Source of the DNA: JADLFV01 sp964471555
Lineage (GTDB): Bacteria > Planctomycetota > Phycisphaerae > Phycisphaerales > Phycisphaeraceae
Length of the DNA: 64,000 nucleotides
Direction: 5' to 3'
Assembly: GCA_964471555.1 (NCBI GenBank)
Contig: CAYYGM010000003.1
Span: 1 to 64,000 of the forward strand
The position numbers and the translations under genes are program-made. Numbering within the stretch: the stretch's first letter is position 1; the number at the start of each line of letters is the position of its first letter. A model generated the notes under the pieces. That model was not told the origin of the DNA and made no database searches. It saw nothing but the letters and a program-made list of their open reading frames with translations. Shown here one piece after another: positions 34,029 to 41,730 of the stretch.

Positions 34029-35876
34029 ATGAGCAAAACCATCCTGGCTGCCGCAGTCATGTGTGTGCTCTGCAACGTCTGCCCGTTCGTCCGAGCGGGT
34101 GACATCGAACTGGTGGAGGTTCCCGCCGGCTCATTCGACATGGGCTCGACCGATGGCGATTGGGATGAATCGCCCGTTCACCAGGTACAGATATCGCAGC
34201 TGATCCGCATTGCGCCGCACCTGGTGACCAATGCTGAATACGAGCGCTTCGACCCAGCCCACGAAGCGATGCGCGGTTTGCACGAGTCGCCGACCGGCGA
34301 TGATGATCCGGTGCTGTTCGTCAGTTGGAGTGATGCGAATGCGTACTGCAACTGGCTCAGCGCCCAGGAAGGCAAGCCCTATCGCCTGCCCACGGAAGCG
34401 GAGTGGGAATACGTCTGTCGCACGCGCCCGGAGGTGATGGCCGGCGACGGGGCGAAGTTCGAGCAGTGGTGCCAGGACTGGTACGGACCGTATGACTCGA
34501 AGCAACTGACGGAAGCTCTCGATGTTGAAGTGATGGGTGATTCGCGTGTGGTTCGCGGCGGGCCGTTCCGCGCGGTGGACGATCAGCCCAACGCCTCCAA
34601 CAGACTGGGTGATCTGCCCGGCGACCGCAATCGCCTGATCGGCTTCCGCGTCGTGCAGGCCGAGCCGCTGCCAGAGTCACAGACTCGCGCCAAGCTTCAT
34701 CGACGATGGGGACAGGATGTCTCGCAGGAGAAGCACGACTGGACGCCGACCGTCGACATGTCGCAGCCCTATTTCGCCGAGCCTCAGCCGTATGTGCTGA
34801 TCCCGCCGGACTCCAACGGCCCGCTGTTTTCCAAGCACAATCACGATCCGGCGATCACATATTGCGATAACGGCGACCTGCTGGCGATCTGGTATAGCTG
34901 CAACAGCGAGCGTGGCCGGGAACTGCTGATCCTTGCTTCGCGTCTGCGTGCCGGCGCCAAGCAGTGGGAGCCAGCCGACCTTTTCTGGGATGTGCCTGAC
35001 CGCAACGATCACGCCCCCGCGCTGCTGCGCAACGATCGCGGACTGCTGATGCACTTCAACGGCCTGGCGGTGGACAGAGGCTGGAAAGAACTGGCGCTCG
35101 TCCTGCGCACCAGTACCGACAACGGCGCTACCTGGTCGCCCGCCCGCATCATCCATCCAGAACACACGCTCGGCAACATGCCCATCCCCAGTCCCATCCT
35201 CGCTGCCGACGGCACGATCTATCTGACCTGCGATATGGCTGAGGGCGGCAAAGGTGGCACTATCCTGCACGCCAGTAGCGACGACGGTGTGACCTGGACG
35301 AAGATCAATGACGGTGCGGACAAACCGGTCTTTGAAGCCGGCCGGCGTGGTGCCTGGATCGCAGGCATTCACGCCGGATTGGTGCAACTGCGCGATGGGC
35401 GATTGATGGCGCTGGGCCGCGGTGACAACATTGATGATCACATGCCCATGAGCGTGTCCGATGACGGCGCAAAAACCTGGACCTACAGCGCTTCACCCTT
35501 CCCGCCCATTGCCGGCGGCCAGCGCCTGGTGCTGCGGCGCTTGAACGAAGGTCCGCTGCTGCTGATTTCGTTCACGCCCGGCTCGATGTTCAAGGATGAC
35601 GCCGGCGGCCAGTTCGAGGGACAGGGCATGTTCGCCACATTGAGCTTCGATGAAGGTGAAACCTGGCCGATCTGGAAGCTGCTGACCGACGGCAAGACGC
35701 GCGAGCTTGACGGCCAGGCCTGGACCGACACGTTCACCATGGACGCCACACACGCCGAGCCCAAGGGCTATCTCGCCGCCGTGCAGACACCCGACGGCCT
35801 GATCCAACTGATCAGCAGCGGCATCCATTACCAGTTCAACCTGGCCTGGCTCAAGACCCCGAACGCCGCGCCATAG
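34029..35876 (+). CDS. Fusion of truncated formylglycine-enzyme domain and sialidase/BNR propeller
   Basis: 615-residue secreted protein (signal peptide 1-23). Residues about 27-215 are an FGE/SUMF1 domain: VEVPAGSFDMGSTDGDWDESPVHQVQI, FVSWSDANAYCNWLSAQEGKPYRLPTEAEWEY, then directly WCQDWYGPY and RVVRGGPFR. The usual central loop with GLYDMxGNVWEW is missing. Residues about 240-610 form an exo-sialidase/BNR-type propeller with repeated Asp-box-like S-x-D-x-G-x-T-W (TSTDNGATWSPA, SSDDGVTWTKI, SDDGAKTWTYS, SFDEGETWPIW). The domain pairing suggests a carbohydrate-active or binding protein. AAGGA lies before the ATG at 34029. Whether the FGE part has any catalytic role is doubtful. Confidence 0.85.
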   Translation: MSKTILAAAVMCVLCNVCPFVRAGDIELVEVPAGSFDMGSTDGDWDESPVHQVQISQLIRIAPHLVTNAEYERFDPAHEAMRGLHESPTGDDDPVLFVSWSDANAYCNWLSAQEGKPYRLPTEAEWEYVCRTRPEVMAGDGAKFEQWCQDWYGPYDSKQLTEALDVEVMGDSRVVRGGPFRAVDDQPNASNRLGDLPGDRNRLIGFRVVQAEPLPESQTRAKLHRRWGQDVSQEKHDWTPTVDMSQPYFAEPQPYVLIPPDSNGPLFSKHNHDPAITYCDNGDLLAIWYSCNSERGRELLILASRLRAGAKQWEPADLFWDVPDRNDHAPALLRNDRGLLMHFNGLAVDRGWKELALVLRTSTDNGATWSPARIIHPEHTLGNMPIPSPILAADGTIYLTCDMAEGGKGGTILHASSDDGVTWTKINDGADKPVFEAGRRGAWIAGIHAGLVQLRDGRLMALGRGDNIDDHMPMSVSDDGAKTWTYSASPFPPIAGGQRLVLRRLNEGPLLLISFTPGSMFKDDAGGQFEGQGMFATLSFDEGETWPIWKLLTDGKTRELDGQAWTDTFTMDATHAEPKGYLAAVQTPDGLIQLISSGIHYQFNLAWLKTPNAAP

Positions 35877-36082
35877 CGCGTGTCCGACGCTTGTTACCGT
35901 GGTCTTGAGATTGTAACGGTATGCCCGAGTTTGTTTCTGTGCACCCCCGGGTTTGTTCCTGTGCACCCGAGTTTGCTTCCGCCCACCCCAAGCTCCCGCA
36001 TCGCACCTACTCCGCTCTGCTTTGCAATCCACGATCTCACCTTACGACCCCACCCAGTGATTACTCCACCCAAACCCGCTTG

Positions 36083-36116
36083 GCTATTATTAGTTTTCTA
36101 AAAATCTAATAACAGC
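36083..36116 (+). terminator. AT-rich palindrome, copy 2
   Basis: 34 bases identical to the reverse complement of 103-136, so in the direction of the upstream gene both transcripts carry the same sequence. It follows a C-rich, G-poor stretch after the FGE-sialidase stop. Confidence 0.55.
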
Positions 36117-36273
36117 GGAAACAGGGACGTGACGGCTGAATTCGTGATTGATGCGCCTCATACCACACGCTGAACTCTGACTGTGCTGCTGCTTGCGGCT
36201 TTGCACAACGTCACGAGCACGCTTGTCACAGCCAAGATGCAAGCGGTCACACATGCATCATGGACGCGAAAAT

Positions 36274-36307
36274 GACATTATTGCTTTTTTAGAAAACTAA
36301 TAATAGC
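36274..36307 (-). terminator. AT-rich palindrome, copy 3
   Basis: On the minus strand it starts GGCTATTATTAGTTTTCTAA, matching the family core exactly, but its second arm is degenerate (GCAATAATGTC). It lies about 120 bases past the dnaB stop, after a C-rich, G-poor stretch in transcript sense. Confidence 0.5.
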
Positions 36308-36428
36308 CGGGCCGGCGTTTGGTGTTCGTGTGGGGCGGGTGAACGTGTCTTCGGGCGCGGTGTGCGCGTGGTGAATGCGTGTGTGTGTGCGGGCGATGTT
36401 TGGGGGTCCGGCGATGCGCGGGGGATGG

Positions 36429-37943
36429 TCAGATGGGCAGATCGGTGCCGGGATCAATGTCAGTGTCGGGCGATGAGTAGGATGTGTTTGAAGATCGCGG
36501 CGGCGGGGCGGAATCGCTCTGGCGGGCGGGGCTGTAACGGGCGGCGTTGCGGAAGCGCATGGTGCCACCGTCGAAGATGAGGTTCACGGTGCCGGTGGGG
36601 CCGTTACGCTGCTTGGTGATGATCACTTCCGCGTCGTTGACCTTGTCGGGGTTGCTGATTTCCCAGTCCGGCTCGTTGCGGTGGTAGTACGACTCGCGGT
36701 GCAGCATCATCACCACGTCGGCGTCCTGCTCGATGGCGCCCGATTCGCGCAGGTCGCTCATGCGCGGGCGGTGGCCTTCACGGGATTCGGGCGAACGGTT
36801 GAGCTGGCTCAGACAGATCACCGGCACCTCCAGCTCGCGGGCCAGGGCTTTGATGCCGCGACTGATGGCGCTGACTTCCTGCTCGCGCGAGTTGGAGTCG
36901 GGGTGGCTCATCAACTGCAGGTAATCGACCACCACGCACTTGAGCGAGTGGCTGGCATGGACGCGGCGAGCCTTGGCCCGCATCTCCAGCAGGGTCAGAC
37001 CGGGTGAGTCATCGATGAAAAGCGGGGACTCGGCCAGTTCGCCCACGGTCAGGCCCAGTCGGCCGCGCTCTTCATTGCTCAGCACATTGCGGCGCAGGCG
37101 GTGCGATTCGACATTGGCGCGGGAGCAGAGCAGGCGCTGGGCCAACTGGTGCTTGCTCATTTCCAGGCTGAACACCAAGGCCGGCTGCTTGCTGTTGACT
37201 GCGGCGTGCTCGGCGATGTTCAGGGCCAGGGCGGTCTTGCCCATGCTGGGGCGGGCCGCCACGATGATCATTTCGCCCGGCTGCAGGCCGTCGGTCATTT
37301 CGTCCAGTTCGTAGAACCCGGTGGCCAGGCCCGTGAAGTCGCGGCCCTTGCGCGAGTCGATCTGCTCCATGATCTGCTCGAGCAGCCGGTGCAGGGACTC
37401 GGCATCGTGCCGGGTGCGGCTTTGCGTGATCTCGAACAGCTTGCTTTCGACGCCGTCCAGCAGATGGTGCACGGGCCCGTCGTGGTGATACGCATCGTGA
37501 ATGGCCCGACCGGAGGCTTCAATCAGTTTGCGCAGAATCGACTTGTCGCGCACGATCTGGGCGTAGTGCTCAACGCTGGCGGCACTGGGCACGGCATCGA
37601 CCACGTGGTCGATCAGGTAATCCAGCCCGCCGATCTCCTCCAGCACGCCTTTGTCTTCCAGGCGCTGCTTGAGTTGCACGATGTCGATGGACTGGCGCTG
37701 GTCGTAGAGCTCGAGTTCCGCTTCAAAGATCGCGGCGTGGGCCGGCTTGTAAAAATCCTCCGGGGTGAGCAGTTGAATCACATCGCCCGCGGCCCGCCAG
37801 TCGTGAACCAGCGAGCCCAGCACGGCACACTCGGCTTCCAGGGCATGCGGCGGCAGCCTGTCGAACAGCTTGCCCAGCTCGATCGGCTGCTGCCTGAAAT
37901 CGCGTCGTCTTGTACCGGCGGCCTGCGTCATCCATCGCATCAT
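36429..37943 (-). CDS. dnaB: Replicative DNA helicase DnaB
   Basis: 504-residue hexameric helicase that unwinds DNA at the replication fork. The N-terminal DnaB domain begins LPPHALEAECAVLGSLV (about 30-46). The RecA-like C-terminal domain has GLATGFYELDEMTDGLQPGEMIIVAARPSMGKTA with Walker A at 230-237, Walker B VVVDYLQLM, and the H4 segment RESGAIEQDADVVMMLHR, where SGAIEQDAD is the usual signature. The last 40 residues are a Ser/Pro/Asp-rich tail. A run of six G precedes the ATG at 37943. It is monocistronic by context, with a palindrome-type terminator downstream. Confidence 0.96.
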   Translation of the reverse strand: MMRWMTQAAGTRRRDFRQQPIELGKLFDRLPPHALEAECAVLGSLVHDWRAAGDVIQLLTPEDFYKPAHAAIFEAELELYDQRQSIDIVQLKQRLEDKGVLEEIGGLDYLIDHVVDAVPSAASVEHYAQIVRDKSILRKLIEASGRAIHDAYHHDGPVHHLLDGVESKLFEITQSRTRHDAESLHRLLEQIMEQIDSRKGRDFTGLATGFYELDEMTDGLQPGEMIIVAARPSMGKTALALNIAEHAAVNSKQPALVFSLEMSKHQLAQRLLCSRANVESHRLRRNVLSNEERGRLGLTVGELAESPLFIDDSPGLTLLEMRAKARRVHASHSLKCVVVDYLQLMSHPDSNSREQEVSAISRGIKALARELEVPVICLSQLNRSPESREGHRPRMSDLRESGAIEQDADVVMMLHRESYYHRNEPDWEISNPDKVNDAEVIITKQRNGPTGTVNLIFDGGTMRFRNAARYSPARQSDSAPPPRSSNTSYSSPDTDIDPGTDLPI

Positions 37944-38045
37944 ACCCCCCGCGGCAGTGTAGCCAAGACCAGATTTGCCCCAAGGTGAATCAATCGTGAA
38001 GAAGCTGTCGGTTGCTTCCGTTCACTTGCGATTTGCGGGAAGCAG

Positions 38046-38192
38046 GATTACCGCGGATGAACGCAGATGCGCGCAGATGAACGCGGATCAAATCACGCTT
38101 GCCCGCCTGGTGGTGTCAGATGCAGGTCATGTGGTCGCTGGGCATCGCACTTGCTTTTCTATCAGCGTTTATCCGCGTTCATCTGCGGTTGT
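38046..38192. repeat. Inverted word repeat (CGCGGATGAACGC units)
   Basis: Left array 38046-38092 has three GATGAACGC/GCAGATG-type units. The right array 38161-38192 has complementary GCGTTTATCCGCGTTCATC-type units. Together they form a long, gapped hairpin with a 68-base interior. Confidence 0.8.
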
Positions 38193-38217
38193 CTTTTTCA
38201 TTTTTCAAAAGAGTGCC

Positions 38218-38246
38218 TTGACTTGCCGATTGATTAGTGTTATATA
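38218..38246 (+). promoter_or_regulatory. Sigma-70 type promoter for the GntR gene
   Basis: TTGACT (38218-38223), a 17-base spacer, and TATATA (38241-38246), about 94 bases before the GntR start. It is one of the closest matches to the consensus in the window. Confidence 0.6.
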
Positions 38247-38339
38247 TATGTAGTCACTTGTCCCAGACACACATACCGAAGGTAAATGGTTTCAAAATCC
38301 TTGTCGCCAACGTTTTAGGATCCTACCCCCTAACCCCCC

Positions 38340-38789
38340 ATGCTCATCCGCATCGAAAAAGGCTCCAGCGTGCCCATCAGCCGCCAGATCGCCGGGCAGG
38401 TGCGGGCCCAGTGTCTGGCCGGGACGCTGGCGGCCGGGGACAAGCTGCCTTCGGTGCGCGAGTTGGCTGAGATGCTCACGGTCAATCCCAACACCATTCT
38501 GCGGGTGTACGAGAAGCTGACCGGCGAAGGCTACCTGGAGCGGCGCCACGGCAGCGGCACCTTCGTGGCCCCCAAGCCGCCCCTGAGCCAGCTCAACGGC
38601 CAGCGTGACAAGTTCGAGGGGGAACTGGCCCAATTGATTCGCCACGGGCGGATGTTCGGACTGGAGGCTGACCAACTGCGGGCGGTATTCGAGAAGGCCC
38701 TGGACCGGGCAGATCACGCGGACAGTGCGGACCACGCGGATCAATCGGAACCACACTCCAAACCTTCGTCGGAGGAAATGTCGTCATGA
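38340..38789 (+). CDS. GntR family regulator, YtrA type
   Basis: 149-residue short GntR-type regulator. The winged helix is clear: SVPISRQIAGQVRAQCLAGTLAAGDKLPSVRELAEMLTVNPNTILRVYEKL (about residues 10-60), then GYLERRHGSGTFV. The C-terminal part is short and helical, as in the YtrA subfamily, which lacks a ligand domain and controls the ABC transporter encoded next to it. The C terminus contains a repeated HADSADHADQ-like segment. Its stop overlaps the ATG of the ABC ATPase gene by four bases, the usual arrangement, but that gene is broken, so its regulatory target may be lost. Confidence 0.9.
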   Translation: MLIRIEKGSSVPISRQIAGQVRAQCLAGTLAAGDKLPSVRELAEMLTVNPNTILRVYEKLTGEGYLERRHGSGTFVAPKPPLSQLNGQRDKFEGELAQLIRHGRMFGLEADQLRAVFEKALDRADHADSADHADQSEPHSKPSSEEMSS

Positions 38790-39054
38790 CGGATTCGCCC
38801 GACATCATCGTGCGCGGTTTGTCCAAGAGCTTCGGCCGCAAGCGGGTGCTGGAGGATGTCAGCTTTGCCGTCGGGCGCGGCCAGACCTTCGCTTCGCTCG
38901 GCCGCAACGGCGCGGACAAGACCACCACACTGCGCCTGCTGCTGGGATTGTTGCCCTGTGACGCCGGCCATATGCAGGCGCTCGGGCTAGATCCCGGCAC
39001 CGGCAGCAACGCCTCGAAGTCCGCCGCTGCATCGGTTACCTGGCCGGAATCTGA
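38786..39054 (+). pseudogene. ABC transporter ATPase, truncated and frameshifted
   Basis: Start of an ABC transporter ATP-binding subunit: MTDSPDIIVRGLSKSFGRKRVLEDVSF and LRLLLGLLPCDAGHMQALGLDP. Walker A reads GRNGADKTT where GxNGAGKTT is expected, so the conserved second Gly has become Asp. After residue 70 the frame is lost; a shifted frame continues CIGYLAGI and then stops at 39054. The Q-loop, signature, Walker B and H-loop are absent. The frame from the ATG stays open to 39208 but encodes unrelated sequence of lower GC. The gene was apparently cut off when the downstream sulfatase region arrived. No permease gene follows. Confidence 0.8.
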
Positions 39055-39270
39055 ACAAAGAATAAGCTATCATAAAGCAACAATCAGTATTATTGATGAT
39101 CGAATAGTGGCAAAGACATTGACGGCAGGTTCTCTGTGCAGATCTGGCAATAGGCCCCGCGCACCAGAACCGGAACAAGTAAAGCATCGCAACCGATTCA
39201 TTACTTGATGATCACCCGACGCCATGCGATTGCGGGCGCGTTGGCAAATATGGAGTTGAACTGATAAACC

Positions 39271-41142
39271 ATGAAGCCTTTGTCTAACTTGATCTGCAGC
39301 GTACTGACAGCGGGAAGCCTCCAGGTGCAGGATTCCTCGAGTTCTTATCTGCCGGTTGAGCGGCAAGCGGAGGGCGGCGCGGCACAAGTCGCTGCTTCCC
39401 CCAACATCCTTTGGTTGACCAGTGAAGACAACAATACGGGGTGGGTCGGATGTTATGGCAACCCGCATGCAGAAACTCCGAATATTGACAAATTGGCATC
39501 TGAGGGGTTTCGATATGCTCATGCATATGCCAACGCGCCGGTCTGCGCGCCATCACGATCGACCTGGATTACCGGGATACAGGCGATTTCCACGGGTACC
39601 CACCCGATGCGAAGCCGGTACGAGATCCCCCATGATTTGATCAAATACTATCCGGATTGTCTTCGGGCGAACGGTTACTATGTCGGCAATGACAAAAAGA
39701 CGGACTATAACATTGGTGGCAGGGAAGACAGCAGTTGCTGGGACAATCCCGGCCGGGTGGATTGGGAGAAGTTGAAAGACCATCAGCCGTTTTTTCAAGT
39801 CATCAACATGATGGAATCGCACGAGAGCCGGGCTCAGGGAGACGTGGGAAACACGATTCATCGTCCATCTGATACGACATTAAAACGGTATTACCCCGAT
39901 GTTCCGGACATCCGAAAAAATTATGCAAAATATTATGATGCCATGAAAAGGATGGATAACAGAATCGGCGCATCGCTCCAGAAGCTGGAGGAAATGGGAT
40001 TGGCTGATAGTACAATCGTGATCTATTGTTCAGATCACGGAGGGGTGATGCCGCGCACGAAGCGATTTCTTTTTGAAGACAGTCTCCATTGTCCACTGAT
40101 CATTCGTATCCCCGAGAAATTCAAGTCGTTGTGGCCTGAAAACCAAACCGGAACAGTGGTGAACCGACTCGTCAGCTTTATCGATATGCCGAAAACCTGG
40201 TTGAGCATAACCGGTTCTCGGATTCCGCCGCAAATGCAGGGCGCCATCTTTTTGGGGCCGCAGGTTGAGCCGGAAAGGCGGTTTCACTTTGCATTTCGAG
40301 GTCGGATGGATGAACGAATTGACAATGCTCGTGCCGTCTGCGACAAAAGGTTTTTATATATACGAAACTACATGCCATATGTTCCATGGATGCAGCATTT
40401 GAATTACCTGTGGAAGATGAAAGCCACGGTTGCGTGGGAGGATTGCGTCAGAAAGGGTGAATGTAGTGAAATACAGGCGCGCTTCTTTTTCCCCAAAGGA
40501 TTTACTGAAGAACTCTATGACAAGATCAAGGATCCGGATAACGTTGAAAATCTGATCGACGATCCGGAATATGCCTCAGTGGCGGAGCGAATGCGATCCG
40601 CCCTCAGGGAGTGGCAGTTGCAGATTTTTGATTCCGGCCTTCTGCCGGAATCGGAGATGGTAAGGCGAGCCGAGCAGCATCATGTAACCATTTATGAAAT
40701 GGTACGCGACCCGAATCTTTATGATTTGCCGGCATTGCTGAATGCTGCCGACCTCGCGCTCCAAGTGAAACCAGAAAATCTCGCATCTCTTCAATCCCTG
40801 CTCAAGAGTCCTGATTGCGGGCTGCGTTATTGGGGGATGATCGGCTGCTTTCTTTTAAATGATCAAGAAGCAGCGGTCGAAGGTCTCCATGATGACTCAG
40901 ATGAGATTCGCGCTATGGCCGCATGGTTGATGATTCGAACCGGCGAAAAAGCAACAGGATATCAATGTTTGAAAGAGCTTCTCGTACACCACTCTTATGC
41001 GACGCTGACGGTACTGAATATGATTGATTGGATGGGTGAGGATGGGGATGTGTTGATGCCGACGGTCCAGTCAATAAAAATGGATGGAGATTGTGAGTGC
41101 ATGCAGGGAGATCTGGCCTGGAAATTTGGATTGAGTGAATAA
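39271..41142 (+). CDS. Sulfatase with canonical CAPSR site, lower GC than neighbours
   Basis: 623-residue type I sulfatase that hydrolyses sulfate esters, probably from polysaccharide. PNILWLTSEDNN carries the metal Asp/Asn, and TPNIDKLASEGFRYAHAYANAPVCAPSRSTW contains the formylglycine site Cys92-Ala-Pro-Ser-Arg96. IVIYCSDHGGVMPRTKRF gives the second metal site. The C-terminal 150 residues look like HEAT-type helical repeats (DLPALLNAADLALQV, LRYWGMIGCFLL). The first 40 residues may be a signal region, but it is weak. Base composition and codon use are visibly more AT-rich than flanking genes, which suggests horizontal transfer. It directly follows a truncated ABC gene. A dedicated maturase is not adjacent. 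Confidence 0.92.
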   Translation: MKPLSNLICSVLTAGSLQVQDSSSSYLPVERQAEGGAAQVAASPNILWLTSEDNNTGWVGCYGNPHAETPNIDKLASEGFRYAHAYANAPVCAPSRSTWITGIQAISTGTHPMRSRYEIPHDLIKYYPDCLRANGYYVGNDKKTDYNIGGREDSSCWDNPGRVDWEKLKDHQPFFQVINMMESHESRAQGDVGNTIHRPSDTTLKRYYPDVPDIRKNYAKYYDAMKRMDNRIGASLQKLEEMGLADSTIVIYCSDHGGVMPRTKRFLFEDSLHCPLIIRIPEKFKSLWPENQTGTVVNRLVSFIDMPKTWLSITGSRIPPQMQGAIFLGPQVEPERRFHFAFRGRMDERIDNARAVCDKRFLYIRNYMPYVPWMQHLNYLWKMKATVAWEDCVRKGECSEIQARFFFPKGFTEELYDKIKDPDNVENLIDDPEYASVAERMRSALREWQLQIFDSGLLPESEMVRRAEQHHVTIYEMVRDPNLYDLPALLNAADLALQVKPENLASLQSLLKSPDCGLRYWGMIGCFLLNDQEAAVEGLHDDSDEIRAMAAWLMIRTGEKATGYQCLKELLVHHSYATLTVLNMIDWMGEDGDVLMPTVQSIKMDGDCECMQGDLAWKFGLSE

Positions 41143-41294
41143 TCCCCCGTCCCCGCCACCTGCAGCCGCGATGTTCTGCTCTTGCGCGGAGAGTATAATA
41201 CGATCACACCCTGATTTTGCGCCCACCACTTGCATCCGCCCCCCCTCGCGCCAGGCACACTCATGGCTTGCCACCCCAGCCTCATGCCGCCCCC

Positions 41295-41317
41295 GGCTAT
41301 TATTAAAGCTCCTAAAA
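41295..41317 (+). terminator. AT-rich palindrome, degenerate copy 4
   Basis: GGCTATTATTA (41295-41305), then a changed stretch and CTAAAA, matching the first half of the family; the second arm is lost. It follows a C-rich plus-strand stretch (41143-41294) after the sulfatase stop. Confidence 0.4.
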
Positions 41318-41326
41318 GAACCGGAA

Positions 41327-41408
41327 TTCACCGCAGAGAACACAGAGGACACAGAGCTCAATATGCTTGAATTCAAGTCTATTCAGTTTTTCTCTGTGCT
41401 CTGTTTTC
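41327..41408. repeat. Inverted word repeat (CACAGAG units)
   Basis: CACCGCAGAGAACACAGAGG (41329-41348) and the following ACACAGAG pair with TCTCTGTGCTCTGT on the right (41391-41404). It lies between two copies of the AT-rich palindrome. Confidence 0.8.
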
Positions 41409-41425
41409 CAGAAAACTAATAATAG
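41401..41425 (-). terminator. AT-rich palindrome, copy 5
   Basis: On the minus strand CTATTATTAGTTTTCTGGAA, 18 of 20 core bases, with a GTTTTC-TG-GAAAAC stem. It is in the orientation of the PfkB kinase gene whose stop is about 305 bases away. Confidence 0.4.
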
Positions 41426-41730
41426 ATCCGAAAGGAAACAATCCGCGGTTCCTGGAGCGCAAAATCAAAATGGGATGCGTATAAACCATCAAAACGATAG
41501 ACCCTAAAAGCGTTGAGTTGCATCACTTGCGGCGCACTGGCAGGTGAAAGTGTTCAGACGCCGTAGCGAGGAATGAGACTCAAATCAGTTGCCTTGGGTC
41601 ACAGGGCGGCCCTGCTTGGGACGGGCGGGGCGATGGTTGTCAGATTCGCGACCGTTGCCGTGGGGCTGCCCCGGACGGTTGGCGTTTGTACGTGTTCGAC
41701 ACCAATGACCGGTGAGTTGGTTCAGGTCAA
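41426..41730. other. Unassigned spacer before the PfkB stop
   Basis: 305 bases with no recognised feature. A short plus-strand open frame (41573-41800) has no family similarity and overlaps the kinase gene antisense, so it is not called. Confidence 0.5.

Larger units (their letters stand above)
35877..36428. other. Convergent intergenic region with paired palindromes
   Basis: 552 bases between the FGE-sialidase gene and dnaB. It holds three imperfect 21-base repeats of GCACCCGAGTTTGTTTCTG type (35920-35985), a C-rich plus-strand tract up to the palindrome at 36083, an ordinary 150-base middle, the opposing palindrome at 36274, and a G-rich plus-strand tract up to the dnaB stop. No gene is supported; short open frames are low-complexity. 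Confidence 0.65.
37944..38339. other. Divergent region between dnaB and the GntR gene
   Basis: 396 bases containing an inverted word repeat (38046-38192) and the GntR promoter at 38218-38246. Nothing else was recognised. Confidence 0.6.

Noticed and set aside
35493..36032. Minus-strand frame opposite the end of the FGE-sialidase gene
   Set aside because: Its distinctive residues come from the repeated GTTTGTT/GTGCACC words, and the rest is antisense to a real gene.
36083..36307. Paired palindromes as terminal inverted repeats of a small transposon
   Set aside because: The DNA between the members of each pair differs completely, carries no gene, and one pair is in tandem orientation. Position relative to gene ends explains them better.
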